Assembly (NCBI GenBank): GCA_963711595.1
Contig: CAVQER010000006.1
Location: 186,001-250,000, forward strand
Length of the DNA stretch: 64,000 nucleotides
DNA from: JAUSIF01 sp963711595
Lineage (GTDB): Bacteria > Pseudomonadota > Alphaproteobacteria > Rhizobiales > Xanthobacteraceae
Reading direction: 5' to 3'
Position 1 is the stretch's first letter; the number at the start of each line of letters is the position of its first letter. The notes beneath the pieces were generated by a model that was not told the origin of the DNA, did no database searches, and saw nothing but the letters and a program-made list of their open reading frames with translations. Positions 7,875-16,678 of this stretch are shown here, in pieces. Made by a program: the position numbers and the translations under genes.

Positions 7875-8669
7875 TCAAACCGCCACTGCCGCCTTGATCG
7901 CCGGATGCGGCTCGTACCCTTCGATGACCACGTCCTCGTAGCGGAATCCGAAAACGTCCCGGATCTCCGGGTTGAGCTTGAGGCGCGGCAATGGTCGCGG
8001 CGCGCGGCTAAGCTGCAAATGCGCCTGCTCGAAATGATTTCGGTACAGATGCGCGTCGCCGAAGGTGTGGATGAACTCGCCCGGCTTGAGGCCGGTCACC
8101 TGCGCGACCATGTGCGTGAGCAGCGCGTAGGAGGCAATGTTGAACGGGACGCCCAGGAAAATATCGGCTGAGCGCTGATAGAGCTGACAGGAAAGCTTGC
8201 CCTCCGCGACATAGAACTGAAACAGGCAGTGGCAGGGCGGCAGCGCCATCTGCTTCACCGCCGCCGGGTTCCAGGCGCTGACGATAAGACGGCGCGAGTT
8301 CGGGTTCCTGCGAATCTCTTCGACGACCTCGCCGATCTGGTCCACCGCCTCGCCGTCGGCCGTCGGCCAAGAGCGCCATTGCTGGCCATAGACCGGACCC
8401 AGATCGCCGCGCTCGTCGGCCCATTCGTCCCAGATGCGCACGCCCCGTTCCTGCAAATAGCGAACGTTGGTGTCGCCCGCGAGAAACCACAGGAGTTCGT
8501 GCACGATCGACTTGAGGTGCAGCTTCTTCGTCGTGACGAGCGGGAAGCCCTCCGCAAGGTCGAAACGCATCTGGTGCCCGAACACCGACAGCGTGCCGAC
8601 GCCGGTGCGGTCGTCCTTGCGGACGCCCTGGGCCAGGATGCGTTCCATGAGATCGAGATATTGGCGCAT
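7875..8669 (-). CDS. thyA: thymidylate synthase
   Basis: A 264-residue enzyme that methylates dUMP to dTMP with methylene-tetrahydrofolate. Visible landmarks are DRTGVGTLSVFG near the N-terminus, the catalytic Cys in LPPCHCLFQF, RSADIFLGVPFNIASYALL, and HLYRNHFEQ and YEPHPAIKA at the end. Full length for the E. coli-type enzyme. Its usual partner folA is about 30 kb away in this window, beside sspB, instead of adjacent as in many rhizobia. Confidence 0.97.
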   Translation of the reverse strand: MRQYLDLMERILAQGVRKDDRTGVGTLSVFGHQMRFDLAEGFPLVTTKKLHLKSIVHELLWFLAGDTNVRYLQERGVRIWDEWADERGDLGPVYGQQWRSWPTADGEAVDQIGEVVEEIRRNPNSRRLIVSAWNPAAVKQMALPPCHCLFQFYVAEGKLSCQLYQRSADIFLGVPFNIASYALLTHMVAQVTGLKPGEFIHTFGDAHLYRNHFEQAHLQLSRAPRPLPRLKLNPEIRDVFGFRYEDVVIEGYEPHPAIKAAVAV

Positions 8670-8740
8670 GCGCGATTCGAGCCGGAGTTTGCCCGGCTGA
8701 CGCTAAAGCATGATGGAAACAGGTTGAAGCGTCTCTCTCC

Positions 8741-8806
8741 CGTTCGTCCCCGCGAAAGCGGGGACCCATCTGGATTCCCGCTTTCGCGGGAAGCGGGAAT
8801 GAGCGG
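8741..8806. repeat. palindromic repeat, family A (short form)
   Basis: GTTCGTCCCCGCGAAAGCGGGG, a short spacer, then GATTCCCGCTTTCGCGGGAA and GCGGGAATGAGCGG. The segment GCGGGAA is tandemly duplicated in this copy. It lies upstream of thyA, in a non-coding stretch of roughly 290 bases that otherwise shows nothing clear. Confidence 0.85.
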
Positions 8807-8962
8807 CAACTGGCGCTGCCGCGCCGAGATCGGACGACGAACGTTGGAGGCATGCGGAAATGAAAGGCGTCCCGAGTTGGGGTCAACTCGGGACGCCACT
8901 TCGCCACTGCGGCAGCGGGGGCTGGGGGGAGTGCCGCTAGCAGCTTCTGGGGCTCGACATCC

Positions 8963-9037
8963 TCATCCGATAGGCAGCAGGACGCCGAGCGCTAAGCCTA
9001 GGACGATCGCGGATGCCAAATAGGTTGAGCTGATCAT
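8963..9037 (-). CDS. possible 24-residue membrane microprotein
   Basis: A very short open frame reading MISSTYLASAIVLGLALGVL then LPIG. Almost the whole peptide is one hydrophobic helix. A strong Shine-Dalgarno, GGGGAGGG, lies eight bases before the ATG, and an AT-rich stretch lies further upstream. Too short for family assignment. It could equally be chance; the strong ribosome site and the coherent helix are the only arguments. It is divergent from the TetR gene. Confidence 0.45.
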   Translation of the reverse strand: MISSTYLASAIVLGLALGVLLPIG

Positions 9038-9197
9038 CTTCCGAGCCCTCCCCGATCCGCCTCGCCTCGGGATGCCGGTTAACGTGTGTTCACGAATTCT
9101 GTTCCGGTAAAATCCGCGTGTACAAAAATATTGTGGGACATTTCAAATTAGAATGGATATTTTAGAATATTGGAACTAGCGATTCGGGGCGCCAAAA

Positions 9198-9776
9198 ATG
9201 GGCCGTCGCGCGCATATTTCCGACGCCGATCTGCTCGCCGCCGCCGGCCGCGTGGCAGCCCGGGGCGGCCCGGCGCAAGCAACCGTCGCGGCGATCGCCA
9301 AGGAAGCCAAGGTTCCGATCGGCTCCGTCTACCACCGTGTTCCGTCGCGCTCCGCGCTCATGGCCGACGTATGGATCGCGGCGGCCGAGCGTTTCGGCGC
9401 CGAATTTCTATCGCTGCTGGAGCGCGTGGAGGAACTCGAGGCCGCGGCCGAGATCGCCCTCCTCACCCCACGCTTCACCCGCGCCGATCATGCCGGCGGC
9501 GTCGTGCTCCTCGCCCATCGCCGCGACGATTTCCTGGACGGCGCGCCAGAGGAAAAGCGCACGCGGGCAAGCCGGCTATCTTCGGATCTGCAGAAGGGTC
9601 TTGGCGAGGCCGCGCGGCGGCTGCTTCCGCGCGACAAGCGCGGCCGCGAGCGCCTGGCCGTCGCGCTGATCGGCGTTCCCTATGGCGCCGTGCGGGTGTT
9701 CCTGCCGCAGGCCACGCCACCGGCGGAACTCGATCCGGTGATTGTCGCGGCGGCACGAGCGGCGTTGAGGGCGTAG
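9198..9776 (+). CDS. TetR-family transcriptional regulator
   Basis: A 192-residue protein. Residues 5-55 form the TetR HTH: SDADLLAAAGRVAARG, then ATVAAIAKEAKVPIGSVYHRVPSRSALM, with the GSVYHxxPSR recognition helix. The remainder is a helical ligand-binding domain without recognisable specificity. The upstream 100 bases are AT-rich, with AATATT palindromes near 9132 and 9165 that could be promoter or operator (inference). It lies divergent from the small putative membrane peptide; no obvious target operon is adjacent on its own strand. Confidence 0.85.
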   Translation: MGRRAHISDADLLAAAGRVAARGGPAQATVAAIAKEAKVPIGSVYHRVPSRSALMADVWIAAAERFGAEFLSLLERVEELEAAAEIALLTPRFTRADHAGGVVLLAHRRDDFLDGAPEEKRTRASRLSSDLQKGLGEAARRLLPRDKRGRERLAVALIGVPYGAVRVFLPQATPPAELDPVIVAAARAALRA

Positions 9777-9789
9777 TAGACGCCCCACC

Positions 9790-9923
9790 GTCATCACCGG
9801 GCCGGCGCGCCCGGCGAGCGGAAAGCGAGCCGCCTTTGGCGCGGCGAGTCCCGGTGATCCACGTCTTTGAGGATACAGAAGCTGTAAGGCGTGGATGGCC
9901 GGGACGAGCCCGGCCATGACGAG
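9790..9923. repeat. palindromic repeat, family B (copy 2, expanded)
   Basis: It begins GTCATCACCGGGCCGG and ends GGCCGGGACGAGCCCGGCCATGACGA, with an internal inverted pair CACCGGG...CCCGGTGA and CCACGTCTTTGAGG...GGCGTGG. It fills the convergent space between the TetR gene and the secreted protein at 9950-10216. Confidence 0.75.
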
Positions 9924-9949
9924 TTAGGCTCGGGCGCTTCCCTAACGTT

Positions 9950-10216
9950 TCACCCGCAATACGACTCGTCGGTGACGAGCTCGACTTCGTCCATGAGCCG
10001 GATCAGCTCGCAGCTGAGCGGTTCGCCCGACACGCGATAGAGCAGCGCCGGAATCGAGCCGGTGATCGGCGAAGCGTCCTGCTCTGCTTCGGGCGCATCC
10101 CCTACATTCGCGCTCGGCATGACGATCGCCGCGGGCGGCGCCTGCTCCAAGGCGGGCGGCGCCCAGTTGGAGGCCATTGCCAGGCTGATCACGGCGAAAA
10201 AATAAGCAGACTGCAT
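9950..10216 (-). CDS. small secreted hypothetical protein
   Basis: An 88-residue protein with a short hydrophobic N-terminus (MQSAYFFAVISLAMAS), then a Pro/Ala-rich linker and a compact part with PITGSIPALLYRVSGEPLSCELIRLMDEVELVTDESYCG, whose two cysteines could pair. AAGGGAC lies before the ATG. I do not recognise a family. Context gives no help: a repeat on one side and the thiamine leader region on the other. Confidence 0.6.
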   Translation of the reverse strand: MQSAYFFAVISLAMASNWAPPALEQAPPAAIVMPSANVGDAPEAEQDASPITGSIPALLYRVSGEPLSCELIRLMDEVELVTDESYCG

Positions 10217-10361
10217 CGCTTCGTCCCTTCAATCCGCGCCGGTTGTCGAAGTACGGGGCGAATTCCATGTCTCCCCGCCCCTCTTTTCCGGCACGGACTC
10301 TTAATGCGAGGTTCATGCCAGCCGTTCGGGGCTTTTTCTGAGTCATTCCGACGCATCCCCA

Positions 10362-10500
10362 CTCACCTCTCCCCGCTTGCGGGGAGAGGTCGGCGAGCAT
10401 CGAGCAAGCGAGATGCGAGCCGGGTGAGGGGCGAGCGCAAAGCCCCTCACCCGCCCTCGCTTCGCTCGGGCACCCTCTCCCCGCTGAAGCGGGGAGAGGG
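10362..10500. repeat. palindromic repeat, family C
   Basis: It is bounded by CCTCTCCCCGCTTGCGGGGAGAGG at 10366-10389 and CCCTCTCCCCGCTGAAGCGGGGAGAGGG at the end, with the inner inverted pair GGTGAGGGGCGAGCG and GCCCCTCACC. It is a typical intergenic palindromic element of Bradyrhizobium-like genomes and lies just upstream of the riboswitch. Confidence 0.8.
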
Positions 10501-10545
10501 AAAACCGCCCATTGATCCCCGTCCCCGACAGGTCCACATTGTTCC

Positions 10546-10658
10546 CGTTCCGAGGGGTGTCCCTAGGCTCGCCAGCGAGTCACCGGGGCTGAGATTTCGC
10601 GGAAGCGAAGACCCTTTGAACCTGATCCGGGTCATTCCGGCGAAGGGACTGGGACCTT
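10546..10658 (+). promoter_or_regulatory. TPP riboswitch (THI element)
   Basis: The conserved parts are in order: GAGGGGTGTCCC, CCGGGGCTGAGA, and ACCCTTTGAACCTGATCCGGG with GTCATTCCGGCGAAGGGA. These match the thiamine pyrophosphate aptamer, including the CUGAGA bulge and the CCUGAUCCGGGUxAUxCCGGCGxAGGGA pyrophosphate-binding arm. It is oriented towards the membrane protein gene at 10825 and thiC at 11361. No T-run hairpin follows directly, so control may be at translation or through a more distal platform. Confidence 0.95.
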
Positions 10659-10687
10659 GCTTTCCCCTCACCTGTGATCCGGCTCAA

Positions 10688-10810
10688 CCCTCATCCTTCG
10701 AGACGCCCTCGCTTGCGCTCGGGCTCCTCAGGATGAGGCGAGTGAATTTTATCGCGCCCTCGTCCTGAGGAGGGCGCACCAATAACTGCGCCCGTCTCGA
10801 AGGATGAGGG
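10688..10810. mobile_element. MITE-like palindromic element with 18-bp inverted ends
   Basis: The ends CCCTCATCCTTCGAGACG (10688-10705) and CGTCTCGAAGGATGAGGG (10793-10810) are perfect inverted copies. The inside carries CTCGCTTGCGCTCGGG and the pair CCTCAGGATGAGG / CCTCGTCCTGAGG. There is no coding capacity. It lies inside the leader between the TPP riboswitch and the next gene, whose ribosome site starts three bases after the element. A non-autonomous mobile or REP-type repeat are both possible. Confidence 0.7.
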
Positions 10811-10824
10811 CGCAAAGGAAGCGG

Positions 10825-11235
10825 ATGTTGCAGACCTCGCTCTACCTCGCCCGCCTGATCGGCCCGGTCTTCGTCGTCGTCGGGCTGAGCACGCTGGTGA
10901 ACCCGCAGGGCTACCTCGACGTGGCCACCGGCATTATGGGCGACGCGGCCCTTCTTTATTTCAGCTGCGTGCTTGGGCTGCTCGGCGGCATCGCGCTCGT
11001 GCTCGCGCACAACGTCTGGGTCGCTGACTGGCGCGTCATCATCACGGTGCTGGGCTGGCTCTCGGTCATCGAGTCCGCCGCGTGGATTCTCGCGCCGCGC
11101 CCGCTCGCCCGTTTCTTTGGACCAATGCTCACGCAGCCGGCGCCCCTGATCGGCGGCGCCGTCGCGCTGATCCTCGGCGCTGTCCTCTGTTACTTCGGCT
11201 ATTTCGCCGCGCCTGCGAGCAGGAGGCGGCGGTGA
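10825..11235 (+). CDS. four-helix membrane protein under the TPP riboswitch
   Basis: A 136-residue, very hydrophobic protein with four evident membrane helices (about residues 5-25, 38-58, 67-87 and 103-125) and a basic tail ASRRRR. The start MLQTSLYLARLIG is chosen because AAAGGAAG lies just before it; an upstream in-frame ATG is inside the palindromic element. It is the first gene after the TPP riboswitch and is followed by thiC, so it probably shares thiamine-repressed expression. I do not recognise the family. A role in precursor or thiamine transport is a guess from context. Confidence 0.7.
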   Translation: MLQTSLYLARLIGPVFVVVGLSTLVNPQGYLDVATGIMGDAALLYFSCVLGLLGGIALVLAHNVWVADWRVIITVLGWLSVIESAAWILAPRPLARFFGPMLTQPAPLIGGAVALILGAVLCYFGYFAAPASRRRR

Positions 11236-11245
11236 TCCATGACTT

Positions 11246-11331
11246 GTCATGGCCGGGCTTGTCCCGGCCATCCACGCCTTTCCTTCCACGCCGGAAGGCG
11301 TGGATGCCCGCGACAAGCGCGGGCATGACGA
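11246..11331. repeat. palindromic repeat, family B (copy 3)
   Basis: GTCATGGCCGGGCTTGTCCCGGCCAT, then the inverted pair CCACGCCTTTCC...GGAAGGCGTGG, then ATGCCCGCGACAAGCGCGGGCAT and GACGA. It lies inside the transcription unit, between the membrane protein gene and thiC. Confidence 0.82.
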
Positions 11332-11360
11332 ATTCGAACGGGAGACGCAAATGAACGTCC

Positions 11361-13190
<1,830 letters not shown>

Positions 13191-13248
13191 AATAGAGAAT
13201 TGCGCCGTCGAATTGGAGCTTAAAGCGGTGAGATGCTGGCCTATCTAA

Positions 13249-13691
13249 ATTTTCGGAGACAGCTCTGGCGAACTCGAGATCTCGCGAAAGAGCACGGCCG
13301 CGAAATACCAAAAAGATATCGCCGAAGCAAGGAAACGCGGGGCAAAGGTCGATGAAATTTACGAAATTGAATCAACAGCCCATTTCGAGGATCGGTCGTT
13401 CGACGAAGAAGTGTACCGGCTTCACACACGTTATCTATTGGCAGAGGCATATCGGCTAGTCATTCCCCCCGCAGTCTTCCATGAAAAAAGTCGTGGGAGG
13501 AAGGGCCCGCCGGCTCAAGGCATCTGACTCTGACAGCCATCAATCAATTGCGCGCGGCGATCCGCGCGGAGAAGAAAACGCGCCGAGAACTGCTACTAAT
13601 GTGGGCGCCCGCGATCGCAGGGTTGACGGGACTAGCGGGAGCGTTGACGGGTCTCATTTCGATCTGGTTCGGTAGCGGCGGCGGAAAATGA
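13249..13691 (+). pseudogene. frameshifted gene for a small C-terminally anchored protein
   Basis: Two reading frames together make one sensible protein. Frame 1 (13249-13527) reads ISRKSTAAKYQKDIAEARKR, VDEIYEIESTAHFEDRSFDE and RYLLAEAYRLVIPPAVFHEK, then runs into a stop. Frame 2 continues as GSRHLTLTAINQLRAAIRAE, then a membrane helix MWAPAIAGLTGLAGALTGLI and stops at 13691. The switch is near a run of six A at 13484-13489; one extra A would join the frames. No ATG, GTG or TTG is available for the N-terminus. The two-part layout (charged helical domain, then a membrane anchor) resembles small rhizobial hypothetical proteins. It is most likely a decayed gene. Confidence 0.6.
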
Positions 13692-13715
13692 GCGCGGCGT
13701 GTGAAAACTAACGCG

Positions 13716-14516
13716 CTAATCTTTGACCACTCTTGGTCTTGGCAATTTGGTTGCGAGTTGCTGTCCCAAGAAGTGGCAAGCAAACACAATGTCGCTAAAC
13801 TTTGAGAGCGTGAACGATAAACGTTCTCCAACAGCAAACGAGCGGATGCTCGTCTCAAACTTTGCATAAGCCTCGACCTCGGGACGATCGTCACCGGGAT
13901 TAACTATGTGACCCGGCTCCAGTTCGACTTCTTTTCCGTCGCGGAGGTAGAACATCTTTATTCGCGGAATCTGCAGCCGGAAGCTCTCCTTAGCGAGAGT
14001 CTCAATGTGGCTGACTATTCCTGCTCGATGCTCTAAGCAATTTCTCGCAATTTGCAGCGAGGCGTAGGCGGCGGAAAACTCAATCTTGGGATCAAGTTCG
14101 CGATTCACCCCTTCAAGTAATTCCGGAAATCTAAGACTCGCCGCTTTTCTTTGAAATGGACGAAGAAACTCCGAAAGTGATGTGCTCGACTTAACCCGAT
14201 GCACTTTTGTGAGGAGCCTCACGTATACGTGAGCTTCTTCGAGCGAATGCCGCACTGCCCGCAACAGCTCGTGAAATGCCCGCGCCAGCATCCAGCTTTC
14301 GTGCAGTGCACGTCGGTCGTCGGCGCCAACTTTTGGGGTTTCGAATCGATGTCTGACACCTGCAGCTTCGGCCGGCCGGGACAAGTCGGCTTTCGCAAGC
14401 GCATTGAAATGGAAATTCACAACTTCGCTGGTCGCGACCACCGCACGATCAATAATCGATGCAAGTCTTGACGGGTCAATTTTAAGCTCTATTCGGGAAA
14501 TCGTTCGCTCATTCAT
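13716..14516 (-). CDS. unknown protein with a HEPN-like R-x4-H motif
   Basis: A 266-residue, mainly alpha-helical protein with no signal or membrane segment. Near residue 160 it contains LQIARNCLEHRAGIV, where R-NCLE-H matches the R-x4-H pattern of HEPN ribonuclease-like domains. The rest has no motif I can name. Codon use and base composition are visibly more AT-rich than in the neighbours. GGGGCGAGG precedes the ATG. It is the last of three minus-strand genes after an AbiJ-like gene, which makes a defence role plausible; that is inference. Confidence 0.6.
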   Translation of the reverse strand: MNERTISRIELKIDPSRLASIIDRAVVATSEVVNFHFNALAKADLSRPAEAAGVRHRFETPKVGADDRRALHESWMLARAFHELLRAVRHSLEEAHVYVRLLTKVHRVKSSTSLSEFLRPFQRKAASLRFPELLEGVNRELDPKIEFSAAYASLQIARNCLEHRAGIVSHIETLAKESFRLQIPRIKMFYLRDGKEVELEPGHIVNPGDDRPEVEAYAKFETSIRSFAVGERLSFTLSKFSDIVFACHFLGQQLATKLPRPRVVKD

Positions 14517-14576
14517 CCTCGCCCCGTAGCGCTAAGGTGAATACCAAAGCCCCCTCCCGCCTAAGCGCCAGCCCCA

Positions 14577-15143
14577 TCAGTCCCAAGGCAAGCCACCCTT
14601 GATTTTCTCTAACGATACTCTGACATATTCGTCCATAATATCGTCGTTTATGCCCAGCTTAGCGCGCACGGGTTTCGTCGCGGCCTCGATGTCGCGATCC
14701 AGTTGCCGGAACGCTCCCGTATCTTCCTCAAGTTCATTCCGCATCTTTAGCCGACCTTCCCGCGTGGCAAACTCTTCGCTCCGTTCCCGCCAATACTGAT
14801 CTGCCAAGAAATCGCGCCGGGCCGTTGCGGCCTGAATTCGCTTCCGGATGTTTTCATCAAGATAGGGAAAGGTATGTAATCGTCGAAGCACGTTGCCCAT
14901 TGTCTGCGCAAAATGCCTATCGACGAAGGCGTCAAAGTCGGCCTCATATTGCTTACGATTGAAGTCTTTTCCCTTCGTCGCGACGAGCTTATCGCGAACT
15001 TGCATCATGAAGTCGCCCCACAAAAGAACATGAACTAGGCCGACTTCAAGCACCGAGGCCATGTAGAAGGCGCGCCCGAAATACGCAAATGTCTCTCGGA
15101 CATCCCAGTTCTCCTCGTCTAAGTCTTCTCGAACAGTCGACAT
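14577..15143 (-). CDS. unknown helical protein with a degenerate HEPN-like motif
   Basis: A 188-residue, strongly charged, mostly helical protein, no membrane segment. It contains RRDFLADQYWRER near residue 110. In proteins of this layout the segment is usually R-x-FLAH, an R-x4-H HEPN motif; here the His position is Asp. It begins 12 bases after the AbiJ-like gene stops, so they are probably co-transcribed. If the motif reading is right it could be an inactive or regulatory HEPN partner. The family assignment is from pattern memory only. Confidence 0.55.
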   Translation of the reverse strand: MSTVREDLDEENWDVRETFAYFGRAFYMASVLEVGLVHVLLWGDFMMQVRDKLVATKGKDFNRKQYEADFDAFVDRHFAQTMGNVLRRLHTFPYLDENIRKRIQAATARRDFLADQYWRERSEEFATREGRLKMRNELEEDTGAFRQLDRDIEAATKPVRAKLGINDDIMDEYVRVSLEKIKGGLPWD

Positions 15144-15155
15144 TGACTGCCGCCC

Positions 15156-16061
15156 TCAACCGCGCGGCCGCTCGTTGTGAGTTTCAGCTAAGAATACGGC
15201 CAACGTTGACGCGGCTCCGACCGCTAGCTTGGCATGTCGAGCGCCAAGCCCCTTCGAGCCTGCCGCTTTTCCGTGACCTGTTCCATACTGATTGCGCAAC
15301 TCAGCGATTCCCTGTGTGATAGTCGCCAGGTTGCTAAGTAGTCTTTTAATCGTGTCTGCGGCCTTCGCTCTCTGCGGTATGTCATCCGGCGCGAGCTTGA
15401 GGGTCTTCACTGCTAGCTTAACTAGCTCCGGAAGCTCCACTGATTTGCCGAACTCAATGTCTCTCGCCTGAAGAATTGTTTTGCAGCAAGTCTCCACAAG
15501 CTCCTTCGCAGTCCCGATCGCGAGTGCTGGATCATTCAGTACAGCAGCTTCCATTCGCGTGATTTGCTGCGTGATATAACCCGGATCCGTTCCACCCAAG
15601 CTGACTCTTGCAGCAGTCAGCGCCGGAGTAACGCCTACGCCGACATGTCGGCCTACAAAGACCGGCTTCCCGGATAGCCGCGTCTTCTCGACAATCTGGA
15701 AACCGTCGTTTCGCAGATATTGATTGTACAATTGGCAGATTTTTTCCGCCTCAGCCGGGTCCGGCCGTACAACCGGATGAATTGTCTCACAGAGGAACGC
15801 AAGAAATGTCTCGTCATCGCCATTCATGAGATTGAATCGACCGTCGTAAAACACCCAGTCATCATCCCAGTCAAAATTGTTTATTCGATGCTGCCAAATG
15901 TCCCCGGCTGCGTCCTTGAATCGCCCGTCGGTACTCGGAAGACTGGCAAGGTTAAAGAGGCGCGACAGGAACTCGGGCTCTTCCAACCGCCCGCACCAAT
16001 TGATTTTCTCGACCGCAACGGCGTCGATAATATCTCGGCGGGTAAGTTGTGAGATATTCAT
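15156..16061 (-). CDS. AbiJ-like abortive infection family protein
   Basis: A 301-residue protein. The C-terminal part, AELRNQYGTGHGK then ARHAKLAVGAASTLAVFLAETH, matches the abortive-infection C-terminal domain, where R-NQYGTG-H is the HEPN R-x6-H RNase motif. The N-terminal 90 residues (ITRRDIIDAV, LPSTDGRFKDAAGDIWQHRINNFDWDDDWVF) resemble the N-terminal domain of AbiJ-type proteins. Known role of the family: phage-triggered RNA cleavage and growth arrest. It is the first gene of the low-GC minus-strand trio and probably its main effector. Confidence 0.82.
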   Translation of the reverse strand: MNISQLTRRDIIDAVAVEKINWCGRLEEPEFLSRLFNLASLPSTDGRFKDAAGDIWQHRINNFDWDDDWVFYDGRFNLMNGDDETFLAFLCETIHPVVRPDPAEAEKICQLYNQYLRNDGFQIVEKTRLSGKPVFVGRHVGVGVTPALTAARVSLGGTDPGYITQQITRMEAAVLNDPALAIGTAKELVETCCKTILQARDIEFGKSVELPELVKLAVKTLKLAPDDIPQRAKAADTIKRLLSNLATITQGIAELRNQYGTGHGKAAGSKGLGARHAKLAVGAASTLAVFLAETHNERPRG

Positions 16062-16243
16062 GGTGACCCCGCTGCAAGAGTAGCGGTTTGACTGGCGCGC
16101 CCGAATTCCGGGTCCTCATACCTGATTTATCTGTCAAACAGCCAACGCTCCGCCGCCCGGTCGATCGATACGCTCCGGCCATCGCCGTTTCGTTTCGTTC
16201 CGCGAAGGTGACGGAGGTCCCGAGGCGCCGGGATGTGAGTCGG

Positions 16244-16576
16244 CTATCCCTTTTCGCCGGGCGGCCGATATTTGATGGTGGAGGCCTTTTGCAGGGCTGC
16301 GAGCGTCTCCTCGACCGACAGCAGGACAGTCGTCTGCAAGGAGCTCAGCGCCCCGCCGGAACCGATCGCGATCGCTGTGGCTGCCATCGAGACGTTATCC
16401 GGTGCCTCCCACAGATTGTATGCGTCGTGATCGCCGAACGCGTACCAGTAACCGTGCAGCTTGCCGCCGACCAACTCGATGTACTGCTTGGCCGCCGCCC
16501 GGCGGTCCTCAGGGTTCTTGATGAGCTTCGCCCATGTTGCCGGCGTGTAACTGAAACGGGTCAGGTATAAAGGCAT
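16244..16576 (-). CDS. GYD domain protein
   Basis: A 110-residue protein starting MPLYLTRFSYTPATWAKLIK, with VGGKLHGYWYAFGDHDAYNLWEAPDNVSMAA in the middle. This is the GYD family pattern (G-K-L, GxxDxxx, P-D), a small dimeric alpha/beta barrel-like fold. GGAGGAAG lies before the start; the frame is open further upstream but without a ribosome site. Function of the family is unknown; such proteins are common single genes in rhizobia. Confidence 0.85.
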   Translation of the reverse strand: MPLYLTRFSYTPATWAKLIKNPEDRRAAAKQYIELVGGKLHGYWYAFGDHDAYNLWEAPDNVSMAATAIAIGSGGALSSLQTTVLLSVEETLAALQKASTIKYRPPGEKG

Positions 16577-16678
16577 CGGTTCTTCCTCCGTTGATTTCGC
16601 CCCGGCGGCCAGAGTGGCCAGATCGGATCGCAGCGTGCCCTTCGCGCGTGGACGCGGCAAGATCGCGGCGGATCACCC

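Noticed and set aside
10366..10500. Family C hairpins considered as transcription terminators
   Set aside because: No T-run on either side and the same unit is a known style of intergenic palindrome; kept as a repeat.
13484..13490. A-run considered as a programmed -1 frameshift site (A AAA AAG)
   Set aside because: The codon register is GAA AAA AGT, not the register of the classical slippery heptamer, and the N-terminal start is missing too; a decayed gene is simpler.
14199..14471. 90-codon plus-strand frame in the defence islet
   Set aside because: Antisense to the R-x4-H protein and without ribosome site or domain.
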